A DNA stretch of 64,000 bases, taken from assembly GCA_035578155.1 (NCBI GenBank), contig JAPWDM010000013.1:6969527-7033526 (forward strand). Reading direction: 5' to 3'. Below, piece by piece: positions 1-11,519 of this stretch. The notes beneath the pieces are model-generated. The model saw only the letters and a list, made by a program, of their open reading frames with translations. It did no database searches and was not told the origin of the DNA. Numbering within the stretch: position 1 is the first letter of the stretch; the number at the start of each line of letters is the position of its first letter. The stretch is from Brachynemurus nebulosus (lineage: Eukaryota > Arthropoda > Insecta > Neuroptera > Myrmeleontidae). The position numbers were made by a program, and so were the translations under genes.

Positions 1-640
1 AAATTCAAAAAATAGACTTGAAAAAAAATTTCCCATTTATGCACTGAATCAATTTTATCAATAAATTAATATATAGTTCCAATTAAAAAGTGCAAGTTTA
101 TATCATAACTCCAAAACTAAAGAAGCTACACAATTTTTACCTAAACAATTTTTTAATTAAGTCAATAAAAACGGCAATTCTTGAAAAACTCATCCCGTAT
201 CCATGATTCAATTTCTTCGATGTATACCTTAGTACAGGATGGGTGAGTAATAGCAGGTTCTATTAGGGTATCAACTGCCAGCATGGTATGCACCACCCTT
301 GCAATTTAATTCTTAGCCATTTTCACCACATGCTCATTGTATTACTTACTAATATGCAATATTATGTGAAAGGTTCATGTGTGCTGTACATATGTAGATA
401 TTTTATGTTCTTTTGTTTGTACGTACAGTAACGGGGCAAAATATGAGAACAGTTTGATAACAAAAGATGAAAAAGTGATCTAATATATAAAACGGTGTTT
501 AATTTGGTACTATAATCCGAATAGTCACTTGTAGTGATGAATATATCATTCCCTGTTTGGTAATTATGTTAAGTACTTATTAAGGGCTGACTGGACGTAG
601 AAGCGAATATATATTTAACAAACTGGTTTAACCTAATTTT
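1..640. other. Unassigned AT-rich sequence
   Basis: No open frame of note, no terminal inverted repeat and no match to another part of the window was seen here. Confidence 0.6.
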
Positions 641-965
641 TTTAGTGTTCTATAACATATCTAACCAAGTAAAGGTCTAGAAGTGATAAGTAATTCCCGA
701 TTTTGATGAAACTTGGTAGGTGTGTAGAACAAAGAAAAATTACAGACATGTATTTTTTTTATCGGCCAAAAACGCCATTTAAGGGATGAAATCCACTCCC
801 AAAGTTGGGGTAAAATTTTAATTTTGTCCAATTACTCGAAAACTATAACAGCTATAGATAGAAAAAAAGTGTAAATTGACACAACCCTTCATTTTTAAGT
901 ATCTTTCTACTAATGTACTCAAATCCAGGGTCGGATCTACTGGAGGGGCGTTGACAATAAAATTG
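641..965 (-). repeat. Old interspersed repeat, family E, copy 1
   Basis: Read on the minus strand, this segment runs in the same order as 57405-57650 and parts of 59930-60240. It begins near CAGTAGATCCGACCCTGG, passes GAAGGGTTGTGTCAATTTA, then TTTTACCCCAACTTTGG and a CCTTAAATGGCGTTTTTGGC block, and ends in CCAAGTTTCATCAAAATCGG. It has no coding capacity. The tail phrase AAGTTTCATCAAAATC is common in insect repeat families, but the superfamily cannot be fixed from the window. Confidence 0.7.
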
Positions 966-2040
966 AGGTTAAAATTTTAAATATGGTGAATATGGTTCGA
1001 TCAATCAAAATACTAATATCAAATATGAAAACTACATCAAAAATACTAGTTTACCTGTTTCTGCCAAAAGCCGTTACGTTAAAGCTTCGATAGGTTCAAC
1101 ATAATCTACATTTTGTTTTCTTCCCCTCCTTTCCCCCTGGCAAATTTGGCACAATGCGGTTCATCATGAGCGTTGTAATCGAACTTCGTATTTCCTTCAG
1201 GCAAAAGTTTACACCGAATAGTGTTTACGCACTTTCTTTCAAGCTGATCACAGTCGATTTTAATCATTTATAATTGAATGTTAAAAACCGTCTTTTGGAA
1301 AATGACCATGAAAATGAACATAATTTAACAGTTCATTATAAAACACGACTGATTCAAATCTTAGATTATCAAGTTCTATAGCATATATTTATGTACACAT
1401 TATATACTACTCTAAGCTCAATTAAAATAAAGCATTTACTATATATACTACTTTACTTTCTGTGCTCTATCAATATCCTTAGTGGTCGTGTCGGTTCGTA
1501 CAACTTTATAGTTTTGCATGTTGGCAACAATGAAATATTTATGTACCGTAGTGTACAAGAAAATTGAAATAATTTAAAGTTTTTCAACCAGTAAATTTGA
1601 AACTACTGAATCCGATAACATATAATGGGCAATTACATGAAATGATGGAATTTTAGTAAAAATTAAGAAATAAAAATAATTAATCAAAATCAAGCCTACT
1701 TGATACTCAAAATATCACTGATATACAACGTTTTTTTTTTTTATTTATTTACCTTTAATTGTTTTTATTTTGTAAATTTAGCTTAAAAATTTATTACTTA
1801 ATAAATAAAAAAATACTGTAACTTGTGATTCTTTCAAATAAATATTAAAATACAGCTAAATTTACCTTTTTTTTATGCTGAAATAATTACTATACTCGTT
1901 TTGAGTATTATTTTGATTTTTTGTCAAGCTACGAATTCGAGCAATGGAGGCTATCAAAACTGATAGACGTTTTTTTAATTACTAAAAATAAGCTTTTATC
2001 TTTGTTATCTATCATATTTTCCAAAAAATCAAACTAATTT
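966..2040. other. Unassigned AT-rich sequence
   Basis: Homopolymer-rich sequence with no supported gene or repeat boundary. A short pyrimidine tract (CCCCTCCTTTCCCCC) lies near 1124-1138. Confidence 0.6.
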
Positions 2041-2061
2041 ACTTTTTAATAAAACTTGTTT

Positions 2062-2487
2062 TAAAGTGACTCTAATGTAAGTGACCAAAGAGGTGTAATG
2101 TAAGTGAGCGATTAAAAATTACATTTTTATCAAAAATATATAATATTTTATGAAATTTATTATTAAAATAATTTATTGAAACATTATTTGTTTAAATTTA
2201 CTTAAATGAAGCTGTTTGTTATTAAAACAGAGCAGAAAATTCTCATTGTGTACAAGATGAAAAATTATGTTCCTTTTAGAGTAATGTAAGTGACCATCTA
2301 CTTTATCTTGTATAAAAAAAAGTTTATATGTATTTTTGGTTGTTGGATTTCCTTTGTTTAAAAGTTCAGATCGTATTCGATTTAATTTGACTAAATTTTA
2401 GTGAATTTACTCATTAAATACGAAAATTTAAAAGAATTTAATCCCAATTTTAAAAAAAATTTTAGTGTAAGTGACCATGGAATTACC
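2062..2487 (+). repeat. Iterated word TGTAAGTGACC, four direct copies
   Basis: The word TGTAAGTGA followed by CC or GC occurs near 2076, 2098, 2284 and 2466, always in the same orientation, inside AT-rich spacer. Three copies have AATGTAAGTGA. No inverted partner was found, so a TIR element is not demonstrated. It resembles the other word-iteration elements of this window (17.5, 19.4, 23.0, 31.5 and 47.1 kb). Confidence 0.55.
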
Positions 2488-3027
2488 CTAATGAAAGTTC
2501 TGTCCACTTTTCCGTATTAATTAGGTGTTTAATTAAATTTACGAAAACAATATAGTACATCAGAAGGCTATGGAAAATAAAACAATACACTGTCGAAACA
2601 ATTCACATGATAATCTGCATAGTTTATAATGAAATGTCGACTTGGAGAGAATATTTTAATGACGTGTCGAAGTCCATTCTATTTCAAAAGGATACACTTC
2701 TCTGTTTTGCGATATATGGGTACAGAAAGTTATTAGATATATTAAGGGGAGGTTCGCCAAAATGACATCAAAAATCGATCATTTTTAATATTTTTTGTTT
2801 TTAAATGAATAATTTTTTTATTTAAAAACTAAATACACAACATTGTTTCTACATGTCTTGAGACTACAAAAAAAAAAAATTTTAAAATTAGATAATGAAT
2901 TGAGTATAAATGGCTTTGAAGTCGACACTGCAAGATTTTTCCACCTTGACGAACTCTCGCGTTCTGAAATCCCTAGTGAACCAAAATAAAAAAATCAAGA
3001 ATTTTCTAAAAACATCCATATACATAT
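2488..3027. other. Unassigned AT-rich sequence
   Basis: No gene or clear repeat was seen, apart from A/T runs near 2868-2880. Confidence 0.5.
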
Positions 3028-3441
3028 CGTGAGCTTAGTGTTACACTGTTCCATGTCGACTTTTTAAAATCTCGAGAAAAATGAGTTTAAAGTTTTGACA
3101 TATTTTAAAATGTAATTTATATAATATGAATTAATTTTAATTTTCAAAGAAGCAGGTACAGACAAATTACAGTATATCAAAATACTATGTGAAACAATAA
3201 CAAATTGAACGAAAAAATAATTTAGAACTTCCAAATTCTTTGTGAAACATAGAACTTTTAATAAAATTATTTATACTTTTAGGAAATGGAATTTTGATGT
3301 TTTGTTGATTTCTACCGTTCTTTAAGGAATTTTGATTAAATTTAAATGTATATAGACAGACAATGAAATGGAGAACTCAAATATGTGAAAAAGTGCAAAG
3401 CTCAAAAAAGTCACATAGAACAGTGTAACACTAAGCTCGCG
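3028..3441. repeat. Inverted repeat pair, about 38-bp arms
   Basis: The left arm (3028-3066) contains GAGCTTAGTGTTACACTGTT. The right arm (3404-3441) contains its reverse complement, AACAGTGTAACACTAAGCTC, with a few mismatches in the flanks (CATGTCGACTT against CATGTGACTT). Weaker complementarity continues inward (GAGTTTAAAG...ACATATTT against GAGCTTTGC...CACATATTT). It looks like a decayed foldback or MITE of about 410 bp. No target duplication was found. Confidence 0.75.
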
Positions 3442-4740
3442 ATATAGCTATGGCCCTAACTACTTACGATCTAACCAAAAAAAAAAAAAAAAAAATAAAA
3501 ACCAGTGAGAAATCGCGTTTTGAAAATTAATTTTCAAAAATCACCGCTAATTTTCGACTATAAGCAGTCGCCATTTTGAAAATATATTACGGAACCAAAA
3601 GATCCTAGTTCCTGCCAAAATGATGGTATCGAGGAATAGTATGTACTTTGATTTGTCTCGATAGTTCAAATACTTTTTTGAGATACATGAGAAACCATAT
3701 CGAAAAACGTACTTTCGAGAAAATAGCATTTAATGTTTGCTTTTTTTTAAAATTGAATTATAGTAAAGTGCGTGCACTAAAGTGTCCATAACTTTTGGAT
3801 TTTCCAATTTTTTTTTTTTTTTTTTTTTTGAATAAAATTTTAGGAGAATATTTCTAACACCTAACATATTTATAACAAAAAAAAAAAAAAATCGATTTTT
3901 TTTTTAGTGTATAAGCAGTATTGTAGTCTATAATACTTTGAAAATTTTGATTTCCTTTTTCATTTTCTGAAAATATGAGCTTTCAAAAGTGTGCTCCCTA
4001 AAAAAAATTTAAAAATTTACAAAGTACTGATCATTTTAATACAATAAGTTTAATTATCAAATATTTTATTTCAAAACTTTTATTTCGAAACTATTTTCTT
4101 CAAGCTGGTCCAGTACCTAGTTGTACCTATAGTTTTCCCAAACCTCCAAATATTAAGGATTCTCAATTATCCTCTTTTTTTCTTGTATTACAATAATTGT
4201 TTAATTAATTTACACTAACAGTACATATAATTAGAAAAATAAATTAAATAACGACCGCTCTCGAGGGTGGGCGAAAAAAGTTCTGATCGAATAAATACAC
4301 TTTTAATTAGTTTGATCAAATATGTTACACGAAGAGGTGCGGAAGGAAATGCCAAAGGGAGATAAAAACAATAGTTTATTGGCTTCGGATCGATTGTCTT
4401 TAAAGAATAAACTAAATTAACAGCGCGAGACTACTCTATTCCTCTCTCTCTCGCTCGCTCTCGCTTGCTCGCGTTCTGTTTAGACTGTTTGTAGGTATCA
4501 GACAAAAGAATTCACACTAAGCAACAGATGTTGTGATACCACGTCGAAATTTCTATATCAAATTATTTTGTAACTAACATTGGAGCGGTAACGGAGTCAT
4601 GCTTTTGGGTACCAAATACTTTTATTTTTATCCGACATAGCGGTGAAGACAATATTTAATAAATCATTTTTTAGTAACTTTTAACCACCTGCAGTTTTCT
4701 GATAAACTATGATTTAAAGTTAGCCTTATTAAAATTTAAA
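3442..4740. other. Unassigned sequence with poly-A/T runs and a CT/CG-rich tract
   Basis: Poly-A at about 3477-3496, poly-T at 3810-3829 and poly-A near 3879-3890. A CTCTCTCTCGCTCGCTCTCG tract lies at about 4442-4475. No coding signal was seen. Confidence 0.6.
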
Positions 4741-4802
4741 TTTAATTTTACGAATGGAAGATTAGAAGGAGAGAACGGTCATTTTTATCAAATTTTGATC
4801 TA

Positions 4803-4941
4803 CAGGGTGTAAAACAAAAACTCTCGTCCTTTTGTGTTGTGACTCATAGCACCCTGTAGACACTGAAACCGCAGGAATTTTTTCGGAATTATCAGTCGCG
4901 TCACCCCTCAAAAGGATAAGAGTTATTTCCTTTACACCCTG
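4803..4941 (-). mobile_element. CAGGGTGTAA MITE, copy 1 (left arm of a head-to-head pair)
   Basis: A 139-bp element with inverted ends CAGGGTGTAAAACAAA and CAGGGTGTAAAGGAAA, flanked by TA on both sides. Homologous to 5066-5205 and 18841-18980. The TA flank fits Tc1/mariner-type insertion, but the superfamily is inferred from the target site only. No coding capacity. Confidence 0.85.
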
Positions 4942-4969
4942 TATATAACATATACACACATACATATAT

Positions 4970-4974
4970 CCATA

Positions 4975-5041
<67 letters not shown>
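4970..5041. repeat. (TA)n microsatellite between two inverted MITEs
   Basis: About 33 TA units form the centre of the 4803-5205 palindrome. The imperfect flanks of the array (ACACACATACATATA on one side, TGTATGTGTGTATAT on the other) are also mirror images. Confidence 0.95.
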
Positions 5042-5051
<10 letters not shown>

Positions 5052-5065
5052 ATATATATTATATA

Positions 5066-5205
5066 CAGGGTGTAAGGGAAATAACTCTTATCCTTTTGAG
5101 AGGTGACGCGACTGTTAATTCCAAAAAAATTCCTGCGGTTTTAGTGTCTACAGGGTGCTATGAGTCACCCCACAGAAGGATGAAAGTTATTTGTTTTACA
5201 CCCTG
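5066..5205 (+). mobile_element. CAGGGTGTAA MITE, copy 2 (right arm)
   Basis: A 140-bp element with ends CAGGGTGTAAGGGAAATAAC and, reversed, CAGGGTGTAAAACAAATAAC, giving TIRs of roughly 30 bp. TA flanks both ends. By eye about nine tenths of its bases match the inverted copy at 4803-4941. An internal ACAGGGTG word also occurs in mid-element. Confidence 0.9.
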
Positions 5206-5362
5206 TATATTATTAAGACCTCTGGACGAAAATTTATCTTTGATAGCTTTTTTAAATGATACCTCACACAATATGTTAATAAAATTTTTTCTTTAGATCA
5301 AATTAATCCTCCATTTTAATATAAAATAAAATTTTTGTCTAATCGGTGACTGGCGATATATA

Positions 5363-5455
5363 CAGGCCCGACGACCCGGGCTGAAAGAGGGGGCCGGGAA
5401 AGAGTAAAGCGACCTTTTTCTTTGCTCGTCACTCATTTTTCTCCATGCGGCCCTG
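5363..5455. mobile_element. Short hAT-like remnant
   Basis: A 93-bp segment with ends CAGGCCCG and, reversed, CAGGGCCGC. The flanking octamers GATATATA and AATGTATG agree at only five of eight positions. Interior is GC-rich (GACGACCCGGGC, GGGGGCCGGG) compared with its surroundings. Could be a decayed hAT MITE or chance. Confidence 0.4.
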
Positions 5456-6567
5456 AATGTATGTGCAAGTTGGTAGAGACACATATTAAATCAGCTTTTT
5501 CTTTTAAGGGAGCGGAACTTCAGAAACCTTATTTTTAATATACTTATGTACTTTTCCCCCGAATCGAGTAAAAATGACTTTTACTTTATTTCTAATTCAA
5601 ATTTCGAGGTAATCGTATTTGGGTCGCTATTTTGTTACTTTCTGTTTTGTATACTTAAATACATGTAAAATAAACTCTGAAAACCGTATTTCGTTTACTA
5701 TTTTCATTTTCACAAAAAAAACTCTCAAAGAGAAGCCTAAATTTTTGGTAAGTCAGTTAGCTATAACGCTTTAAAAATCATAAATATATCTATGTCTGTT
5801 GAAAATTAAAATGTTCGGTCTCAGTTCGTACATGTAACGCATATAAAAGTGAAATGACGTGTCGGTAACGCGCGAAATTCATTGTGGGAACATTACGTCT
5901 ATTTGTAATTAACAGATCACATCCCAATGGAGACGAGCAACATTCATTAGTATTTCAGAAATCTATTTTATAGCACATACCTACATCGACACCAGTGTCA
6001 TTTAGACTGTACAGAGAGGTGCAGGAGATGGATGTAGGGACAGATATAGGGGTATAAATAGGGATGAAATGAGCAAGTAACTTGGTAGACAGACTTGGCT
6101 TGGGTATCATCGTTCGTCACAGAGACAGGAGTAGTAGGTAAAGTGGAGGGTGTACAACAAAATACAAAAGGCGTTGCCACTGATTTAATTTACATTTCTT
6201 TTTAATTCGTTTTCTTTTTTTCCGGCTGCCCGGAAATAATTCTATTTCGTGACAGAGAATACAATTAGATTTTTGTGTCCGCTTATTCTCATTCATTCAT
6301 TACTACTACTGACTAAAGGAATTTTTTTAAATTTAATTAAGTATCTGTAAAAAAGAAATATTCGTTTTGATTGTGTTGAAGGAAATTCGTTTCTCTTAAT
6401 GGACATCAAAGGATAAGTCGGTCAACAAGAAGTTCAGGCACAGCAGGTTTATGTACCTTTGAGCTAAAAGTCCTTCACAGAAATTTTAAAAAGCACAACC
6501 GGGTATAATACAGAAGCCAGAGAATAAAAATTTATTTTTATCATTATTAACTAATATTTCTTATTAA
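5456..6567. other. Unassigned sequence
   Basis: No supported gene. A TATAAATA string at about 6053-6060 is not followed by an initiator or a credible open frame. The GGAT/GGGT-rich tract 6020-6070 gives only a low-complexity frame on the minus strand. Confidence 0.5.
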
Positions 6568-6569
6568 TA

Positions 6570-7236
6570 CAGGGTGGTCCAAAATTATGTACCGTAATTG
6601 CTGGAGCTGATAGTATGTTCAAAAATAATGGTACCTTTTCATCTATACTTTTTTCCAAAAATCAATAATAGGGGAGATAAAGTAGAGGGGTAAAACGAAA
6701 CTGACTTCTTTTTTTAAAAAAATTTTAGGCGCTTTTGATTACTGGATTCATATTCTAGGGGCGCGTATGAACATTAAGATAATTAAATTTATGGTATCAG
6801 TTATTCGATCACTTATGATTAGGGCGATAATTTGGAAATAGATATTTCTACTTTAAATTACTCGAAAACGGTCATACTTATCGAAATGTAACAAGTATAC
6901 CTTTTTTGCGTGAAATTGTCTGAGGAATTATATTATCAGGGATTTTGTTTAAATAATTGCAAATTAAAAAAGAAAAGACGTGATAACTCATACCTACCAC
7001 CCAAAACCACCCCTTCGTCATGAGTGGTGTAGTAAATACCCCTACAAAATAAGTACCCCTAAAATATCAATCCGTTATTCAAAAGCGTTTGGAAAATATT
7101 TAAGAAATAACTCCTTTACAGAGTTGTATCTCCCTTATTAGTGAGTTTTGAAAAAAAGTGTACATGAAAAGGTACCATTATTTTTGAACGTACTATCAGC
7201 TCCAGCAATTACGGTACATAATTCTGGACCACCTTG
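6570..7236. mobile_element. 667-bp MITE with 85-bp terminal inverted repeats
   Basis: The left end (6570-6654) begins CAGGGTGGTCCAAAATTATG. The right end (7151-7236), reversed, begins CAAGGTGGTCCAGAATTATG. The arms continue through GTACCGTAATTGCTGGAGCT and AATAATGGTACCTTTTCAT with few mismatches. TA flanks each side (6568-6569, 7237-7238). The interior is AT-rich and has no transposase. The TA target and CAGGGTG start recall the small CAGGGTGTAA MITE, but the bodies differ. Confidence 0.92.
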
Positions 7237-7238
7237 TA

Positions 7239-7660
7239 CATAAGTGGAACCAGCTTCAAATTAATTTTGAGAAACGATGAAACAATAAACCTTAATATGT
7301 TTATAAATAATTTATTTGTAAACCAAATTTATTTTGCTTGTGAAGAGGTCGATCAAGGGGCCAAACTACGATTATGATATCCCGACTGTAATCAGAATTT
7401 TATGTCATCAGACTTGGCAGAGAGGTGGAAGGTTATATACGTATTTAGAGTTTGTGTTGGTATGTGTAAGGTAGTGGATGTTTGTGTGTGTAATACTCTG
7501 TATGTATGTAGCGGTGGTCCAAGGTGAGAATGCATACGTATACTAGAACAACTATATGCACGTACCTGCTATTAGTGATGTAATAATGAACAGCCACCAC
7601 TGTGGCCACGACTTAACAATGAATGTGTACGCTTGAAAAGCCGGCGGACACCTAATCAGT
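7239..7660. other. Unassigned sequence with TG-rich stretch
   Basis: No gene seen. The segment 7355-7400 (GGGGCCAAACTAC...CCGACTGTA) resembles the start of the 446-bp duplication at 61826. The TGTGTG-rich part 7440-7510 also recalls that region, but alignment by eye is weak. Confidence 0.45.
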
Positions 7661-7666
7661 AAGCAG

Positions 7667-7981
7667 TATAAATTGCTACTTACTACAACTTTCGGATCAC
7701 ACTTTTTTGTATGTAGAATTGATCTGTCTCATCCGTGAGACCGATACTCTCTGAGTGTTTTTAGGGCTATTATTATTACTATGGAAATTTTAAAAATTGT
7801 CTGTATCACCCTAGATAATCTGTCTAAGAAACTGCAGATAAAATTTCAAGTTAATCGGATGAAAATTGCTAGAGTTATCTTGGCCACCGTTTTGGGAAAC
7901 CTAGTTTCGAGAAGAAGACATATAAAGTTTCATAATTTGTTTATGATTTTGTGCATTTTTTTACCGACCGTTAATGCATCT
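7667..7981 (+). promoter_or_regulatory. Candidate core promoter and first exon
   Basis: TATAAA lies at 7667-7672, with a possible initiator (TCACAC) about 30 bp downstream. An open frame begins at ATG 7781 (context ACTATGG) and runs for about 67 codons to a perfect donor, GTGAGT, at 7982. In that frame the last residues before the donor are hydrophobic and signal-like (FMILCIFLPTVNAS). Two more in-frame Met codons (7859 and 7943) could be the start. No domain is recognisable, so this is a prediction from signals only. A chance frame in AT-rich DNA is the main alternative; the frame stops 15 bp past the donor. Confidence 0.25.
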
Positions 7982-7996
7982 GTGAGTTATTTTTAG

Positions 7997-8492
7997 TTAG
8001 AAGTAGTTATCGACCAAGCTGAGAGATTTCAAAATACTACACGCAGCGTAGTCGTTTCAGAAATCGGGTCCGAAACGATTTTTAAAATAGTTCCGCAGTC
8101 ATAATTCCTTTTAAATATCATTCTAAAGATGTTAATACATCATTTAAGCCCATGACAAATGGAGGAAATTTTTTTCAAAGTCATGTAAGGCCTTAATTAA
8201 AATTCTCATAATTTTGAACAATGTTAGCAAAATGCTTATAATAATAATTTAGGCAGTCATTTAAAAATAAATATTATTAATTTATAAAATATTCTTAAGA
8301 AAACGTAAAAGCCCCTATACCGGAACACTATTTTTAGGTGTGTAATTAAACTGGCATATAAAAATTGACAAATAAATTAAACACCCTTTTTTTCTTTTGT
8401 TAATAAACATGGAAGAAAGTTTTTTTAATCCAATGAATATCTTAAAAAAAAATATAACCCAAAGATTTTTATTAATTAATGTTTTTCTTTTA
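7997..8492. other. Unassigned AT-rich sequence
   Basis: No repeat match or gene signal was recognised. Confidence 0.6.
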
Positions 8493-9126
8493 CACAGAGA
8501 AAAAATTCCAGTAAAAATTACTGAGCTGCCTCCGGTAAACGAGTCTTAAGTGACTAGTCCGTAGGAAATTATTAAGCAAAAATATAAAAAATGCGTTTTA
8601 AACATTATTTTTTACGATTCATTTGAAAATTTTTCCTGTACACCTTAAGAATTTTTCCTATACACCTTAAGAATTTTTCCTATACAGCTGCGTAAAATTC
8701 GATGGGCTAGTAAAATTTCAAGTGGACACCGGGAAAATTTACTTAATTTTTTGTAAAATTATCTGGACATATGAATAATTTTTACTGAGTCGTTGTGCAT
8801 TTGTTATTTGTCACACACCACTGCATAGCCAAGCATCACATAAACTGAGAATAACAAGCATGCGCAAGCAAAACAAGCATGCGCAATAGCACCGAGCATT
8901 GTCTAACACGGCCAACACGACTTCAGACAGCAAGTAACCAGAACTCCCCAGTTTGTTCGTTTAGTTGTTCAGATGTTCAATAGCCAAGGTGACTGGATGT
9001 TTATATAGTGTTATTTTTTTTATAATAAATTTTTAAAACAAAAAATTGTTGTGTTTCATGAATTTTTGTTTAGTTTTGATATGTTAATTGAAATACCCCT
9101 GTCGCAGCATCTGCATAACATAGCGA

Positions 9127-9435
9127 ATTTCCAAATCTTGGGCACTGGCGGATCTCATCTAAGACCTGTACCTATTTAAAATAGTTTAGCTTTCTAAGAG
9201 TAAAAGAATTTTTAAAATCGGTTGGGTAATTAGTTTTGGTATTTTTGGGGACCCAAGAACCCGGACGAATTTTGTGCAGCATAGTTGTATCCATCTAAAA
9301 TAATTTAGTTCTCTAGCAGTGAGAAATTTTTTAGCATCGGTTCGATAGCTTATTACTAGCGTTTTCGGATCTGCAAGATCCCGGCGGACCTCATTAAAAA
9401 ATCAGCTCGACCGTATATTCTAGGCGTACTTTATG

Positions 9436-9509
<74 letters not shown>

Positions 9510-10800
9510 AACCCGTTGTGTAGCATTCTACGCCGCATTTGCATCCGCAGGACAGTTGTGGATCTCAGATAACACAACTTGTACCTATCTAAAATAGTTT
9601 ACCTCGGTAATAGTAAAAAGGTTTCAAAATCGGTCAGTTATTTTATTTTTGACACTTTTAGGTCCTACTGACACTTCAGACCTTACATAACGTAATCTAT
9701 ATGTATCTAAAATAGCTTAGCTCCCCAACAGTGAAAAAATTTTCAAAATCGGTCGGCTAGTTTATTTTTGACGCTTTTGGATCCGATGGACCCTGGCAGA
9801 CTTTACATAACGTAATCTATATTTATCTAAAATAGTTTAGCTCTGTAAGAGTGAAAAAATTTTCAAAATCGGTCGGTTAGTTTATTTTTACCACTTTTGG
9901 GTTCCATGGACCCTGGCGGACCCTAAATAACGTAATGTATGTCTATCTAAAATAGTTTAGCTCTGTAACAGTGAAAAAATTTTCAAAATCGGTCAGTTAG
10001 TTTATTTTTGACACTTTTGGGTTCTATGGACCTTGGTGGACCTTACATAACGTAATTTATATTTATCTAAAATAGTTTAGCTCTGTAACAGTGAAAAAAT
10101 TTTCAAAATCGGTCAGTTAGTTTATTTTTGACACTTCTGGATCCTATGGACCCTGGCAGACCTTACATAACGGAATCTACATTTATCTAAAACAGTTAAG
10201 CTCTGTAACAGTGAAAAAATTTTCAAAATCGATCAGGCAGTTTATTTTTGACACTTTTGGGTCCTATGGACCGAGGCGGACCTTACATAACGTAATCGAT
10301 ATTTATCTAAAATAGTTTAGCTCTGTAACAGTGAAAAAATTTTCAAAATCGGTCAGTTAGTTTATTTTTGACACTTTTGGGTCCTGTGGACCCTGGCGGA
10401 CCTTACATAATGTATTCTAAATCTATCTAAAATAGTTTAGCTCTGTAACAGTGAAGAAATTTTTAAAATTGGTCGTTTAGTTTATTTTTTACAATTATGG
10501 GATCAGTAAATCCTGGCGAAACTCATACAAGTCTAGTACTCTAACAGTAAGAAAAGGGTTCTAAGGATCTCATATAACTTATGGCAGTCCGTAAGCTTCT
10601 TGCGGACATCATTTAATTAATTAATTCAAATACTTTAACTTACTAACTGTGAAAAAATTTTTAAAATCGATTGGTTAATTAATTTCTGGCCTTTTTAGGT
10701 CCCGAAAACCTTGACCTCACATAAAATACCTTAAATCCATTTGAAATGGTTTAATTTTTTAACATTATTAATTATTAGTGGAAAAATTTTCAAAATCGAT
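9127..10800 (+). repeat. 120-bp satellite array inside the HINE
   Basis: The phrase CTCTGTAACAGTGAAAAAAT recurs at 9721 (variant), 9841, 9961, 10081, 10201, 10321 and 10441, exactly 120 bp apart, with a related unit at 9601. Each unit also has TTTTCAAAATCGGTC, TTAGTTTATTTTTGACAC, ATGGACCCTGGCGGACC and TACATAACGTAAT. Degenerate units lie before it (about 9187 and 9307) and after it (about 10540-10800). The same units, about four of them, occur inverted at 58943-59438. Confidence 0.95.
9437..9506. repeat. (TA)n microsatellite inside the 120-bp array
   Basis: About 34 TA units interrupt the satellite between the degenerate first units and the regular block. Confidence 0.95.
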
Positions 10801-11450
10801 TCAAAATATTTTTCCGTACATACATATGTACATTGTACATATTTTCTTTTGTTTCATATTTAATAATATTTATATCATAACATAATCTTCAATTTCTTGT
10901 TTACTTAAAAATTCAATAAAAAAAAAAAAAATTCTTCATTACATTAGCTTAGAAAATCTGTTTAATTTACATTTTTTAACATGGGATAGAACCATGCTAA
11001 TTATAATGCAATAAATGAGAAACAAAACTCTATACATGTATGTGTGTTATATCATATATATGTGAATAGTTTTCACTTGTTCTCACAAAATTCTTTAATA
11101 AAAAAGTGAAATATTTTTATACTTTATAAAGAACTGAGATATAAATATAAATTACTTATTAGACTAACAAAGAAAGAATAAAAGTGAAAATTTACATTTT
11201 CTCGAAAAATACTTAAAATAGAAAGAAAATTATAAGAATATTTTCTTCATAATTTTTTTTTTCCTTTTCAACGATGTAAAAATTGAACTGCCTTATGATA
11301 GGATCGAATGATAAAAAATGGCCAGAAAACCTACTTCTAGGCATCCGACGTGTCTGGCTAACGAACTTAGCCAAGCCAATTCAGAATCCAGTCCGCACAC
11401 AAAATTTCATAAGTGTTAGACGTTTCGTTCGAGAGTTATCGTGGGAACAC

Positions 11451-11454
<4 letters not shown>

Positions 11455-11516
<62 letters not shown>
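11455..11516. repeat. (TA)n microsatellite in the 3' part of the HINE
   Basis: About 30 TA units followed by CAAATTTTAGTGAATATCAT. The arrays in the HINE copies at 33.5 and 34.9 kb sit at the same internal position. Confidence 0.95.

Positions 11517-11519
<3 letters not shown>

Noticed and set aside
930..955. CAGGGTCGGATC looked like a solo hAT end
   Set aside because: The same phrase occurs in family E at 57424 in the same context, so it is part of that repeat.
6053..6060. TATAAATA as a promoter
   Set aside because: No initiator, no usable open frame downstream, and a purine-rich low-complexity setting.
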